A stretch of DNA of 64,000 bases from Candidatus Heimdallarchaeota archaeon LC_3 (GTDB lineage: Archaea; Asgardarchaeota; Heimdallarchaeia; Hodarchaeales; LC-3), in the NCBI GenBank assembly GCA_001940645.1, contig MDVS01000024.1, positions 1 through 64,000 of the forward strand, given 5' to 3'. Below are positions 53,392 through 63,232 of this stretch, one piece after another (the first letter of the stretch is position 1; every line of letters begins with the position of its first letter). The notes under the pieces were generated by a model that saw only the letters and a program-made list of their open reading frames with translations, was not told the DNA's origin and did not search any database. The position numbers and the translations under genes were made by a program.

Positions 53392-53523
53392 AATTAAATG
53401 GAAAATTCATAATTAAACTTCTATTTCAATTAGCTTTAAACTTAACCTAACAATTAGTCTTTTTTGCTTACAAGTTTTAAAAAATGGGAATTTTAGATTT
53501 TATTTTTGTCGGATTTGATTTCT

Positions 53524-54717
53524 ATGGTGAACAGGATATCTTCTTCAAAACGATTGCAAGGCGTATCGCCTTCAGGTATGAGAAAATTATTTGAAATTGC
53601 TCATGAATTGCGTAAACAAGGCAAAGAAGTTCTGGATTTTGGATTGGGTGATATAGATATCCCCATGCCAGAAAAAGTCAAAGCAGGTTTAATTGATGCC
53701 ATTGATAAAGGATTAACCAGATATGGTTCAAATCCTGGTGATCCAATACTTCGTGAAAAACTTGCAAACCGTTATAATGAGAAATTTCATGCACCCGATA
53801 TTGATCTGGAAAATGTTATTGTTACGTGTGGAGCTCTTGAATCATTATTTGATACTATTCTTGCTTATATTGATCCGGGTGATGAAATAATTATTCATGA
53901 ACCTTCATTCAAATATTTTGAATATATATCAAGAATCGCTTACGCAAAGCCGATTTTATTAAGTACTGATTCAAGAAATGATTTTAAATTAACAGCAGAC
54001 GCTATTAATGACGTTATTACTAGTAAAACAAAAGTAATTCTATTAAATTATCCAACAAACCCAACAGCAGCCATACTAACCAAAAAAGAAATAAAATCTA
54101 TAACTGAAGTTGTTGAAGATGCTGGAATTTTATTAGTTTCAGATGAAAGTTATGAAAATATATATTATGATGGTTTAAATCACAGTAGTTTCTTAGAATT
54201 TAATTACCCTAATACTTTAGTTATTTCTTCATTCAGTAAATCATTTTCTATGACTGGTTTGCGTGTTGGTTATACAATTGGGGCTTCGAAAGATATTTTA
54301 ATTCCAATTAACCAAATCCATCAATATAATACTGCCCATGCTAATAGACCTTCACAATACGCTGCTTTAGCTGGTTTAAACCATGAAGAAGAAATATCTA
54401 AATATATTTTAGAAATCTTGACAAAGAGAAGAGACAGAATAGTTCAAACTTGGAAGAAAATTCCTGGTTTAAATTTCGAAACCCCAAAATCGACATTTTA
54501 TATATATGGTGATGTTTCTCAGACTGAATTTCCAAACTGCAATGATTTCTGTGATTTTGCTCTTAAGAATGGAGTTATTTTGGTTCCTGGGACTGAGTTT
54601 GGATCAAATAAAAATGAAAATTTAACTAATTATTTTAGAATGAGCTTTGGGATAGGTTCTGGAGGGTTAATAGAAAGAGGTGCAGAATTATTAATTGAAG
54701 CATTTAATAATTTATAA
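53524..54717 (+). CDS. Class I/II pyridoxal-phosphate aminotransferase
   Basis: About 397 aa fold type I aminotransferase of the aspartate/aromatic group. SPSGMRKLFEIA, FGLGDIDIPMPE and LNYPTNPTAAIL (PLP ring and substrate contacts) are present. VSDESYENIYYD and SSFSKSFSMTGLRVGY give the PLP-lysine Lys within SFSKSF and the phosphate-binding Arg. The start at ATG 53524 gives the normal N-terminus; the frame opens with TTG at 53506. Amino donor is not determinable. Confidence 0.88.
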   Translation: MVNRISSSKRLQGVSPSGMRKLFEIAHELRKQGKEVLDFGLGDIDIPMPEKVKAGLIDAIDKGLTRYGSNPGDPILREKLANRYNEKFHAPDIDLENVIVTCGALESLFDTILAYIDPGDEIIIHEPSFKYFEYISRIAYAKPILLSTDSRNDFKLTADAINDVITSKTKVILLNYPTNPTAAILTKKEIKSITEVVEDAGILLVSDESYENIYYDGLNHSSFLEFNYPNTLVISSFSKSFSMTGLRVGYTIGASKDILIPINQIHQYNTAHANRPSQYAALAGLNHEEEISKYILEILTKRRDRIVQTWKKIPGLNFETPKSTFYIYGDVSQTEFPNCNDFCDFALKNGVILVPGTEFGSNKNENLTNYFRMSFGIGSGGLIERGAELLIEAFNNL

Positions 54718-54802
54718 ACTAATATTTTCATTAATTATCACTAGTCGTCCATATTTACATTAAAACTCACTAACGATTCCTAAATCTTTGTTGAACTATA
54801 TA

Positions 54803-55423
54803 ATGAAAGTAATTTTAATACGACACGGAGAAACAGATTACAATCTTGAATCTCGAATAATGGGATGGAAAAAAATTCCTTTAAACCATAATGGAAAACA
54901 ACAAATAAGCATACTTGCAAAAATTTTAGATAATCAATATTCAATATCAAAAATGTATTGTTCGGACTTATTAAGAACAAAACAAACGGCAGAAATAATA
55001 AATACAAAACTTGAAATTAGTGAAGTTATTTACAAAACAAATTTAAGAGAACATTCATTTGGAGATTGGGAAGGATTATTGTTTAATGACTTGAAAGTAA
55101 AAGAGAGTTTTAATAAATATCTAGAATTGAAAGATGAAGAAAAATCTGCTCCAAATGGTGAAACAATAAGGTTTTTTAATGATCGTGTTTTTTCTGAATT
55201 CAAATTAATAATAGAGGAGAATTTGCATTTAAATAACGAAATTTTGATTGTTGCTCATGGTGGAACCAACCGTGCTATTCTTGGAAAATTGTTTAAAATA
55301 TCATTTTCGGACTCTCAGAAAATAATAAAACAATCTAATGCATGTATTAATGAGATAATTTTTGAGAAATCCTTTGATGATTACCAAATAGGCAATTTAA
55401 ATGTAAATTCTTTTTTACTTTAA
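54803..55423 (+). CDS. Histidine phosphatase (phosphoglycerate mutase-like)
   Basis: 206 aa. The RHG motif ILIRHGETDYN carries the nucleophilic His. LREHSFGDWEG supplies the acid, and VAHGGTNRAIL holds the second catalytic His. Members dephosphorylate or transfer phosphate on small molecules such as phosphoglycerate, ribazole phosphate and sugar phosphates. The start at ATG 54803 is set by the conserved N-terminal strand; the TTG at 54788 is upstream. Confidence 0.87.
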   Translation: MKVILIRHGETDYNLESRIMGWKKIPLNHNGKQQISILAKILDNQYSISKMYCSDLLRTKQTAEIINTKLEISEVIYKTNLREHSFGDWEGLLFNDLKVKESFNKYLELKDEEKSAPNGETIRFFNDRVFSEFKLIIEENLHLNNEILIVAHGGTNRAILGKLFKISFSDSQKIIKQSNACINEIIFEKSFDDYQIGNLNVNSFLL

Positions 55424-55715
55424 TAATTTTTTGTAATTTGTTATTTAGAACTTAAATAATTACTACCTTTACTTTTCATTTTATATCTGATGAGTATAGT
55501 AATATTCATACCACCTCATACTAATATTTAAATAGAAACTCAATCTATACTCAATTGCATATGTTGTGCAAGTTGCAGAAATAACAGAATTAATATGGTC
55601 GAATAAAAGCGATTCAGTTTTTAATAGTATTTTAAAAAGTAAATTAGTGACATTTTTGTTCTAACTGACTGAAATACTTAAATTTCTAAGTAAGTAATCA
55701 AATAAAGGTTAAAAA

Positions 55716-58571
55716 ATGAAATCAGATTCAAAAGTTAGTTTTGAGACAATGAGTGTAGAAGAGATAGTTAAAAATTTCGATACAAATATTAAAAATGGGT
55801 TATCAAAAGAAGAACATCAAAATCGGCTAGAAAAACTTGGAGAAAACAAGTTAGTCCAATTTGGAAAAGAATCTACATGGTCTTTGCTATTAAATCAATT
55901 TAAAGATTTTATCATTGTAATACTGATTGGTGCAGTAATTATATCAGCTCTTTTTGGAGAAATAATTGATATGATCGCAATACTAGCAATTTTGTTGATG
56001 AACGGTTTTCTAGGATTTTATCAAGAATATAAAGCAGAAAAAAGTATTGAAGAGTTGCAGAAATTAACTTCTCCTCATTCACGAATACTTAGAGATGGTA
56101 AAATCGATGTTATTGATTCATCTGAAATTGTTCCTGGCGATGTAATACTAATCGAAGCAGGGGATATTATTCCTGCTGATTCAAGATTAGTAGAATCATT
56201 TAATTTCCAAATAGATGAGTCAACTCTAACTGGAGAATCATTACCTGTATCTAAAAAAGCTATGATGCTCGAAAAGAAAGTATCAAACACAAGTGATCAG
56301 AAGAATATGGTTTTCATGGGAACAAATGCAGTAAGGGGAACTGCAACAGTTGTTTGTGTTAACACTGGAATGAACACCGTTATTGGAGGAATCACAGAAT
56401 TATTAATTTCAGCTGAGGAAAGAGATACCCCGTTAAAAATAAAACTTAATAAATTTGGAAAGAAGTTAGGCTGGTTTATTTTAGCTATATGTGGTATAGT
56501 TATTGCTGTTGGAACATTAACTCAAGTTACAACCTCAACAGATATTACAAAAACTTTTTTAGAAATGACTATAGTAGGAGTAGCTTTAGCTGTTGCTGCT
56601 ATTCCTGAAGGACTTGTAGCAGTTATCACTTTGGCATTATCAATAGGAGTTCTTCGAATATCAAAACAAAAAGCCATCGTGCGTAAATTAAAGGCTGTAG
56701 AAACTTTAGGTAGTACTACTGTAGTTTGTTCAGATAAAACTGGAACTCTAACCCAAAATAAAATGACTGTACAAAAAATATATTCATCTTCAATAGAAAA
56801 TGATATAGACGTCACGTTTGAAGGAGGAAAGGCAGTCTTAGAAGAAGAAAATGAAATTTTAGGGAGTAAAAATAATGAATCATTAAAATTACTCTTATAT
56901 TCATCTGTACTTTGCAATAATGCTTTTATTAAAGATGCTGATGGACAATATGTCGGAGATCCAACAGAAACTGCTCTTTTATCAATGGCAGTTAAAACTG
57001 GAATTGATTATCAGTCTTTGAAAACAGATTGGAAAAGAGTTGGGGAACTACCCTTTGATTCTGAAAGAAAAATGATGAGTACAATTCATGAAGTAGTTGA
57101 TTTAGATGGCTCAAAGAAACTTATTGCGTTAGTTAAGGGAGCTCCTGATTATATTAAATCAAAGTGTACAAAAATTTCAAACAAAGATTCCTTAGAGGAT
57201 TTAGATGAAAATAAATTAAAAATAATTGAAAAATTTGAGATGGATTTTTCAGAACGTGCTTTACGTGTCATTGGTTTTGCGTATAAAGAAATTTCTAAAG
57301 ATATATTAGATTCACTACTTAATTCTGAAACCCCAGATTATGATATAGTAGAATCAGATATGATATATTTAGGTATGATTGGAATGAAGGATCCTCCAAG
57401 ACCAGAGGCAATTGCTGCAATTAAAACTTGTTTTAAAGCTGGGATAAGAGTGAAAATGGTAACGGGAGACCATAAAAACACAGCAATAGCGATTGGTAAA
57501 GAAATGTCCTTAATTGAAGGAGATTCTGATAAAAGTGTTATCACGGGTCAGGAAATTGAGTTTTTTTCAGATGAAGAATTATATGAAATAATCCCAAATA
57601 TTAAAATTTTTGCTCGTGTTAATCCAGAACATAAACTGAGAATTGTAGATATCCTTCAATCTCGTGGAGAAATTGTTGCAATGACAGGTGATGGAGTGAA
57701 TGATGCACCTGCTTTAAAACAAGCAGATATTGGTGTTGCCATGGGATTAGGAGGAACAGATGTCGCAAAACAAGCTTCTGATATGGTTCTTACAGACGAT
57801 AATTTTGCTACTCTTGAAAAATCGATTGAAGAAGGACGAAGTATTTACTCCAATATGAGAAAATTTATAGGATATTTATTGGCATGTAATGCAGGAGAAG
57901 TTTTTACAGTTTTTTTCGGTATTGTAATTATTAGTTTCTTTCTGGCAGGAGGACATGTAACAATAGAAGAAGTTTTACCTTTAACAGCGTTACAATTACT
58001 ATACGTGAATTTAATAACTGATGGATTGCCTGCATTAGCGTTAGGTGTTGATCCAAAAGACCCCAATGCTATGGATAATCCCCCACGTGATCCAAATGAA
58101 CCAATATTTAATAAACATCTCATTTCATCTATTTTACTAGCTGGAATAGTTGTTGGAATAGGAACATTAACTGTTTTTTTCTATGAACTCGATTTGAATT
58201 TAGATCCCTCATTTTGGATTGATGAAACAAGTGGTACAATCTATAAAGCACAAACTATGGCCTTTACGGTCTTAATTATTTTTCAAAAATTTATGGCATT
58301 TAGTTCACGCCATGAAACAGAATCTCTTTTCAAAGTTGGAGTATTCAAGAACAAATTTTTAGTTATTGTAATCATCCTTACATTTACTTTGCATCTTGGG
58401 GTAATCTATCTAGATTTTTTCCATGATATATTTGGAACAGTTCCTTTAAATGGAGAGGATTGGATAATAATTTTCGGAGTGTCAAGTTCTGTTTTGATGT
58501 TTGAAGAAATTAGAAAATTTATATTCAGAAAAGTCGAATCAAACAACGATAGTAAACCAGTTGTTGTATAA
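55716..58571 (+). CDS. P-type cation ATPase, Ca2+-type (PII)
   Basis: 951 aa pump of the SERCA/PMR1 group that exports or stores Ca2+ (or Mn2+). Domains in order: cation-ATPase N-terminus, actuator with TGES (172-175), core helix with AAIPEGL (295-300, a Ca2+ site; Val follows where many Ca pumps have Pro), phosphorylation site CSDKTGTLT (D340), nucleotide domain with LVKGAPD, MTGDGVNDAPA, and a C-terminal bundle with LITDGLPALALG. The sequence is intact. The upstream spacer has GGTTAAAAA before ATG and a weak ACTTA/TAAGT inverted repeat near 55676. Confidence 0.92.
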   Translation: MKSDSKVSFETMSVEEIVKNFDTNIKNGLSKEEHQNRLEKLGENKLVQFGKESTWSLLLNQFKDFIIVILIGAVIISALFGEIIDMIAILAILLMNGFLGFYQEYKAEKSIEELQKLTSPHSRILRDGKIDVIDSSEIVPGDVILIEAGDIIPADSRLVESFNFQIDESTLTGESLPVSKKAMMLEKKVSNTSDQKNMVFMGTNAVRGTATVVCVNTGMNTVIGGITELLISAEERDTPLKIKLNKFGKKLGWFILAICGIVIAVGTLTQVTTSTDITKTFLEMTIVGVALAVAAIPEGLVAVITLALSIGVLRISKQKAIVRKLKAVETLGSTTVVCSDKTGTLTQNKMTVQKIYSSSIENDIDVTFEGGKAVLEEENEILGSKNNESLKLLLYSSVLCNNAFIKDADGQYVGDPTETALLSMAVKTGIDYQSLKTDWKRVGELPFDSERKMMSTIHEVVDLDGSKKLIALVKGAPDYIKSKCTKISNKDSLEDLDENKLKIIEKFEMDFSERALRVIGFAYKEISKDILDSLLNSETPDYDIVESDMIYLGMIGMKDPPRPEAIAAIKTCFKAGIRVKMVTGDHKNTAIAIGKEMSLIEGDSDKSVITGQEIEFFSDEELYEIIPNIKIFARVNPEHKLRIVDILQSRGEIVAMTGDGVNDAPALKQADIGVAMGLGGTDVAKQASDMVLTDDNFATLEKSIEEGRSIYSNMRKFIGYLLACNAGEVFTVFFGIVIISFFLAGGHVTIEEVLPLTALQLLYVNLITDGLPALALGVDPKDPNAMDNPPRDPNEPIFNKHLISSILLAGIVVGIGTLTVFFYELDLNLDPSFWIDETSGTIYKAQTMAFTVLIIFQKFMAFSSRHETESLFKVGVFKNKFLVIVIILTFTLHLGVIYLDFFHDIFGTVPLNGEDWIIIFGVSSSVLMFEEIRKFIFRKVESNNDSKPVVV

Positions 58572-58582
58572 TGGTATTTATA

Positions 58583-59089
58583 ATGAATAAAGAAAACTTT
58601 ACATTTTATTTAGCAGGTCCTATATGGAATGAACCATTAAATATCACTAAAAGAGATTGGAGACAATTCTTAACAAAAAAAATCGAATCTATAGGTCATG
58701 TTGCCATCGATCCTACAAAAAAGAAAAATGAAAAATTTGAAAGTGAAACTGTCAGTGATGTTATTAGTTATAGAAAAAGATATGGATTTGGTAGCGAAAA
58801 AACATCAGAATTTATAGATTGGATATATTTTGAGGATCTAAGGCTAATAGAGAAATCGGATGCAATAATTGCTTACCTTCCTAAAAAAATAACTTCTTTT
58901 GGGACAGCACAGGAATTATTTTACAATTATCATATATTGAAAAAGAAAAACTTCATAATTACTGATATGGATCTTATTAAAGACACTTCAGTTTTTTTGC
59001 AAAAAACAACAACTAAATTTTTTAATTCACTTGATGATATTGTTGAGAATTTCGACGATTTAATCTCCCTTCTAAAAGTGTATTATTAA
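58583..59089 (+). CDS. Nucleoside 2-deoxyribosyltransferase-like protein
   Basis: About 168 aa. FYLAGPIWNE (nucleoside-binding Gly loop), an acidic segment IDWIYFEDLRLIEKSDAIIAYLP and SFGTAQELFYNY (catalytic-Glu-type helix) match the 2-deoxyribosyltransferase/DUF4406 fold, which exchanges or hydrolyses N-glycosidic bonds of deoxynucleosides or nucleotides. The ATG at 58583 has GGTATTTATA upstream, as in the DUF389 gene. An ATG at 58571 overlapping the ATPase stop is the alternative. Either way it is coupled to the P-ATPase gene. Confidence 0.7.
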   Translation: MNKENFTFYLAGPIWNEPLNITKRDWRQFLTKKIESIGHVAIDPTKKKNEKFESETVSDVISYRKRYGFGSEKTSEFIDWIYFEDLRLIEKSDAIIAYLPKKITSFGTAQELFYNYHILKKKNFIITDMDLIKDTSVFLQKTTTKFFNSLDDIVENFDDLISLLKVYY

Positions 59090-59868
59090 TCAATTAGAAC
59101 TCCGTTTTTATAAAATTGACATTCCTCAACATATTGACAGGGTTTGCACTTTGCAGGATTTCCTGAGTGGTGAGGTTTTCTATCTTCTGTCCAAAATGTA
59201 ATAAGTCTATTTAAAGTTAATTCAAAATCAAGTTTGGAAATATTTGAATATTTCAAAATATGAATCCTTATGGGAACATTAGGTATTTTAATTGATTTTT
59301 TTCCCTTTTTTGCTTTGTCTATTAGCTTTATCATTGTTTTTATTAAGGATTTCTTGTCAATTTCTTGTTTCACCTTCGGAATAACAATCAATAAATCATT
59401 AACATTAAATCCCATAAATTCTAAAGCATAACAATAAAGTTTAGCTTGTAATAACTCTCCTGGCCATATTTTATCTATTGATCCTTTAGTTGTCTTAATT
59501 TCAAATAAATAAATAGGTTTTTCATCACGAAATAAAACCCCATCTGTAATTCCTGATATTATTACTCCCTTAAATGTAAAATATACTGGAAAAATTGTGA
59601 TTATTTCTTTCCCACTTTCAATTGTCTCAATTATTTCATCAATTGAGATTTTCTCAATAGGAATTAGAAATTCATGAATTTCGGTTCCCTGAATTTGTTC
59701 TTGAGTACCTCCTGGTTGAAAGATGATATCCAAATTAAGTTTATTCTCACAATATAATTGTGAAGCTAACGAAGAAATAAATACTTTTTCAACTCCATGA
59801 CGCAAATCAAGGTCAGATTTGCCGAAACCCTCAGAAAATTGTTTTAATTTTTTTTTCCAATTGCTCAT
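59086..59868 (-). CDS. Cas4/RecB-like PD-(D/E)XK nuclease with Fe-S cysteines
   Basis: 260 aa. Nuclease residues are H65, D109 (GITDG), E123-x-K125 (FEIKT) and Q141/Y145 (LLQAKLYCYA), the RecB-nuclease set. C40 near the N-terminus and C241-x2-C244-x5-C250 at the C-terminus match the 4Fe-4S ligands of Cas4 and AddB. No cas gene or CRISPR array is in the window, so it is probably a stand-alone Cas4-like exonuclease for DNA repair or defence. It is convergent with the deoxyribosyltransferase-like gene (a four-base overlap of the 3' ends). Confidence 0.8.
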   Translation of the reverse strand: MSNWKKKLKQFSEGFGKSDLDLRHGVEKVFISSLASQLYCENKLNLDIIFQPGGTQEQIQGTEIHEFLIPIEKISIDEIIETIESGKEIITIFPVYFTFKGVIISGITDGVLFRDEKPIYLFEIKTTKGSIDKIWPGELLQAKLYCYALEFMGFNVNDLLIVIPKVKQEIDKKSLIKTMIKLIDKAKKGKKSIKIPNVPIRIHILKYSNISKLDFELTLNRLITFWTEDRKPHHSGNPAKCKPCQYVEECQFYKNGVLID

Positions 59869-60097
59869 GTTAATAAAACTTACTTTGATTTTTGAAATAC
59901 TTATTATTATTTAAATATTTTAGTGATCGTTGGTGTTACATACATAATCTTGTACATCTCTTAAGCCAGTACCATGTATCCATATTCATGCAATGTTTTA
60001 TTAATTGCAGCCTTCATTTCAATTATTCTCCTTATCATTATTAGGATATTTTTTACGAAATATTCGAAATTAAAATCTATCATCTCATAAATGAATT

Positions 60098-60316
60098 ATG
60101 TTTTTAGATGACTTTCGAAGAATAAATTCGAAATCTGCAAGTCCGGTTATTCAATGTACACAATGTGGTGAATATTCTCTTCTTTACTCAAATATTACAC
60201 AAGTTTGCGGATGTAATACACTTTTGGTTTATAAAAATGAACTACAACCACAATCAAATTTACTTCTTGATTGTAAAATGTGTGAACAACTAGCTTTAGA
60301 TCCCATAAGAAAGTAG
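60098..60316 (+). CDS. Small zinc-finger protein
   Basis: 72 aa with six Cys in three pairs: CTQCG, CGC and CKMC. This layout could bind one or two zinc ions in a ribbon-like fold. No family is recognised. A ribosome site is not obvious. The even distribution of pairs supports a real protein. Confidence 0.5.
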   Translation: MFLDDFRRINSKSASPVIQCTQCGEYSLLYSNITQVCGCNTLLVYKNELQPQSNLLLDCKMCEQLALDPIRK

Positions 60317-60329
60317 ACAAAAGAACTGC

Positions 60330-60956
60330 TTATTTATCAGGATTTAAATTTAATAATAGAAGTATATGCCAAACCATATAAGCTGAAACTGTTATTTTTT
60401 GCCAAATAGCATTTATTGTAAATTCTGTACCAAAAATATGAATGATTTCTTTATAGAAAGATAGAAAAAAATGTAAAACAGCAATGCTACAAACAAAGAA
60501 GCCAAAATAGCTTAATTTTTTTAACGTAGTTGAATTACTTTCTTTTAAATGTAAACTAAAAAAAAAGATGGCTAAACCCATAGAAATAAAAAAAACACCA
60601 GACGAAAGTGTATGTCCTATTCGATAAACTAACTCTGGTTTATCCTGAATTAATCCGACACCAACAAGTGCAAAACCAGAAAGTATACCAAGATAAATCC
60701 CAATAGTATTATATTTTGTTTTTGTCAGGATATTAGATAGATAAAAACCAATGTAAATACTTATGAGAATACCACCTATGGTTGTTCCAATAATAAAATA
60801 AATTGATCCATTTTTTGTAAGACCTAACTTACTAATAGTCTTTGTTAAAGGATTATATTCATTTAAAGAAACTAAATAGGCTATAGATATAAAAAAAATA
60901 AATGAAAAAATTGATCCAAGGCCTGAATAATATCCTATTTTCTTTTTATTATCCAA
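60330..60956 (-). CDS. DUF998-like six-helix membrane protein
   Basis: 208 aa with six hydrophobic helices. NEYNPLTKTISKLGL after helix 1 matches the conserved short amphipathic turn of DUF998 proteins, whose function is unknown. The rest, including GLIQDKPELVYRIGHTLSSG, agrees with that family in position. Confidence 0.6.
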   Translation of the reverse strand: MDNKKKIGYYSGLGSIFSFIFFISIAYLVSLNEYNPLTKTISKLGLTKNGSIYFIIGTTIGGILISIYIGFYLSNILTKTKYNTIGIYLGILSGFALVGVGLIQDKPELVYRIGHTLSSGVFFISMGLAIFFFSLHLKESNSTTLKKLSYFGFFVCSIAVLHFFLSFYKEIIHIFGTEFTINAIWQKITVSAYMVWHILLLLNLNPDK

Positions 60957-61135
60957 AAAATTTACAATAATTGAACACCGGGCTTTTTATTTATATTGCT
61001 ACAATTTAAATTTCATAATAAACGTTTAATAGATTTTTCTCATTATCAACGTCATTTACACCAGATTTATTATTGGTATCACAAATTATTGAGGTAATTA
61101 GTTTGCTATATCACCCAAACAAGCTCATTTTTTCT

Positions 61136-61762
61136 TTACATTCGTGCAAATTTCTCCCCTTTTGGTGAATTTTTATATAGTTTATATCCAATTTCGATTG
61201 CTTTATTCAGAGTGTATCGAATATCAGTATATGTATTTTCTTGAATTTCAATTTTTAAATCAAAATATTTTTTAAAAGACTTTTCGAATATATTAATTAC
61301 TTTTTTTGTGTTCTTCACAACATTTTCAGAATTTTTTTTATTAAATTGATAGTTTTCATTCGCAAATTCAAATCTGTTAATTATCCAATCGGTAATATTA
61401 TCAACAAGTGTATTTCTATAATTATTGACCCATGCCATATTGAAAACTAAATTATCTAAATTTCCTTTGGTTTCATCAGAATCGATTGATGTATCCATAA
61501 TTGGAGCATAAGCATCTGTAACTTTAGCTTTCAGAATAAATTCCCATAATAGTAAGAGATTTAATGATTTGAAAATTTTTTTTCCTTTGTTTTCCTTTAT
61601 AAATTCTTTAGATTCTAAATAAATATTTTCTATTACATTTTGAAACTCAATATGATCTAGTTGAGTATTAAATTCTTCTGTAGATATAATCAAGAATTTT
61701 TTATTATACTTTTTGAATTTCACTAATTTTATTAATTCGATATCTTTTAAAGTATTATTCAT
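61136..61762 (-). CDS. Uncharacterised partner of small GTPase B
   Basis: 208 aa, soluble, almost entirely helical, rich in Asn, Lys, Glu and Ile. I do not recognise it. It overlaps the end of the GTPase gene by eight bases, so the two are translationally coupled. That makes it a candidate effector, regulator or GAP of that GTPase. No Roadblock, longin or TBC motif is visible. Confidence 0.65.
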   Translation of the reverse strand: MNNTLKDIELIKLVKFKKYNKKFLIISTEEFNTQLDHIEFQNVIENIYLESKEFIKENKGKKIFKSLNLLLLWEFILKAKVTDAYAPIMDTSIDSDETKGNLDNLVFNMAWVNNYRNTLVDNITDWIINRFEFANENYQFNKKNSENVVKNTKKVINIFEKSFKKYFDLKIEIQENTYTDIRYTLNKAIEIGYKLYKNSPKGEKFARM

Positions 61763-62330
61763 TTTTTCCCTCCTTATTTATACTGACCGTTAATTTTGCT
61801 ATTTCTTCAAAAGATTCCTTTACATTATCTCCCCTTAAAGCTGAAGTTTCTATAAAGGGAACTTTCCAACTCCCATCTGAATAGGTTTCAGTTACTTTTT
61901 TGGCCAGTTCAAACCCTTGATCAGAAGAAATTTGTTCTATTCCTTCAGACCTCATATCTAATTTGTTTCCTATTAAAATAATTGGTATTTTTCCTAACTT
62001 GATGTATTGTGCAATATGAGCAATCCATTCCTCAAGATTAATAAAAGATGTAGCATTTGTTATGTCATAAACAAGAAATATTCCCTGAGAACCCTTATAA
62101 TATAAAGGGCGAACTGAATTAAATTTTTTCTGTCCAGCTATATCCCAAATTTGAATTTTTATGTAATAATCTTTTCCATCAACTTCATATTCGAAATTGT
62201 TTATGGATATTTCTGCCCCGAGAGTAGGTAAGTATCTAGAACCGGTTGTTTGGCCCATATATTTTCTGCGTAATGTCGTCTTACCAACCGCACCATCTCC
62301 TGCTAATATAACCTTAATAGGAATAATCAA
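61755..62330 (-). CDS. Ras/Rab-like small GTPase B
   Basis: 191 aa. G1 GDGAVGKTT, G2 Thr in YLPTLGAE, G3 WDIAGQKKF, G4 GNKLDM and G5 ETSALRG are all present. The loop before the second part of G4 is longer (SDGSWKVP before the G5 strand). No C-terminal Cys is present. It is first of a two-gene unit with the overlapping helical protein at 61136-61762. Specific nucleotide partners and localisation are unknown. Confidence 0.93.
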   Translation of the reverse strand: MIIPIKVILAGDGAVGKTTLRRKYMGQTTGSRYLPTLGAEISINNFEYEVDGKDYYIKIQIWDIAGQKKFNSVRPLYYKGSQGIFLVYDITNATSFINLEEWIAHIAQYIKLGKIPIILIGNKLDMRSEGIEQISSDQGFELAKKVTETYSDGSWKVPFIETSALRGDNVKESFEEIAKLTVSINKEGKNE

Positions 62331-62611
62331 TTTATTATTTCCCCACCGTATAGGGTAAATTGTTTTAGAGAAAAAAAATATTAATAATACTTATTTTTTC
62401 ATTAGGTTTAAATTTCTAGTTTACTTACTTCCGCACATTTTTTTTAAAATCACTATAAAAAATCAAAAAAAATAACTAATAATAATCGAAAAATCGTGTA
62501 ATTCATTTAATTTATGATTTTTTGTTTTTATCTCAAACATTTGAAAATAAACATAAGAGGATAAAAGTAGTTATTCTAATAACTCTAAAGTAATAAGATT
62601 AGGTAATAAAT

Positions 62612-63094
62612 ATGTCTTTTGTGCTAGAAGAAAAAAAAAATCAAATTAGGGAAAAATTATCTTATACAAGAGGAGAATTAATCAATACAATTAAAAATTT
62701 AACAGTGGAAACCTTGAATAAGAAAAATTCTAATAAGGATGAATCTTGGACAATTATTGAGGCTTTAAGACATCTATTTGAAGCTGAAAGAGGCATGATT
62801 TCACTAATGATGAATATAAATAAAGGTAGTGAAGGAGTACCTGAAGATTTTGATCTGAATAGATATAATAAACGTAGCGTTCAAAAACTAGCAGAAAAAA
62901 ACTTAGATTTACTTTTGGATGGCTTTAAAGAAAACAGGATACGACTTTTTGAATTTTTAACAAAAATATCACTTACAGAACTTGCTAAAAAAGGAAGACA
63001 TGGTTCTTTACTTATTTTGACAATTGAACAGATCTTTAATTTAATAGGTGATCATGAACAAGGTCATTTAAACAAAATAAAGTCTGAAATTTGA
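62612..63094 (+). CDS. DinB-superfamily protein
   Basis: 160 aa four-helix bundle. Metal-site histidines are at LRHLFEAE (His in helix 2) and GDHEQGHLNKI (H-x3-H in helix 4), and the SWTIIEALRHL start is typical. Related enzymes are thiol (bacillithiol/mycothiol) transferases or metal-dependent hydrolases. The substrate is unknown. Confidence 0.78.
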   Translation: MSFVLEEKKNQIREKLSYTRGELINTIKNLTVETLNKKNSNKDESWTIIEALRHLFEAERGMISLMMNINKGSEGVPEDFDLNRYNKRSVQKLAEKNLDLLLDGFKENRIRLFEFLTKISLTELAKKGRHGSLLILTIEQIFNLIGDHEQGHLNKIKSEI

Positions 63095-63232
63095 TTATTT
63101 TTTTTAGAAAATTATCCTTTTGTTACCTAATTTACCAAAATTATTAAAGTTCTATGACTTAGTAAATTTACTATTTATTAATTGCAACAAAACAGATTAT
63201 ACATTAAAAATAAATTGGAGAAAATTTTTATT

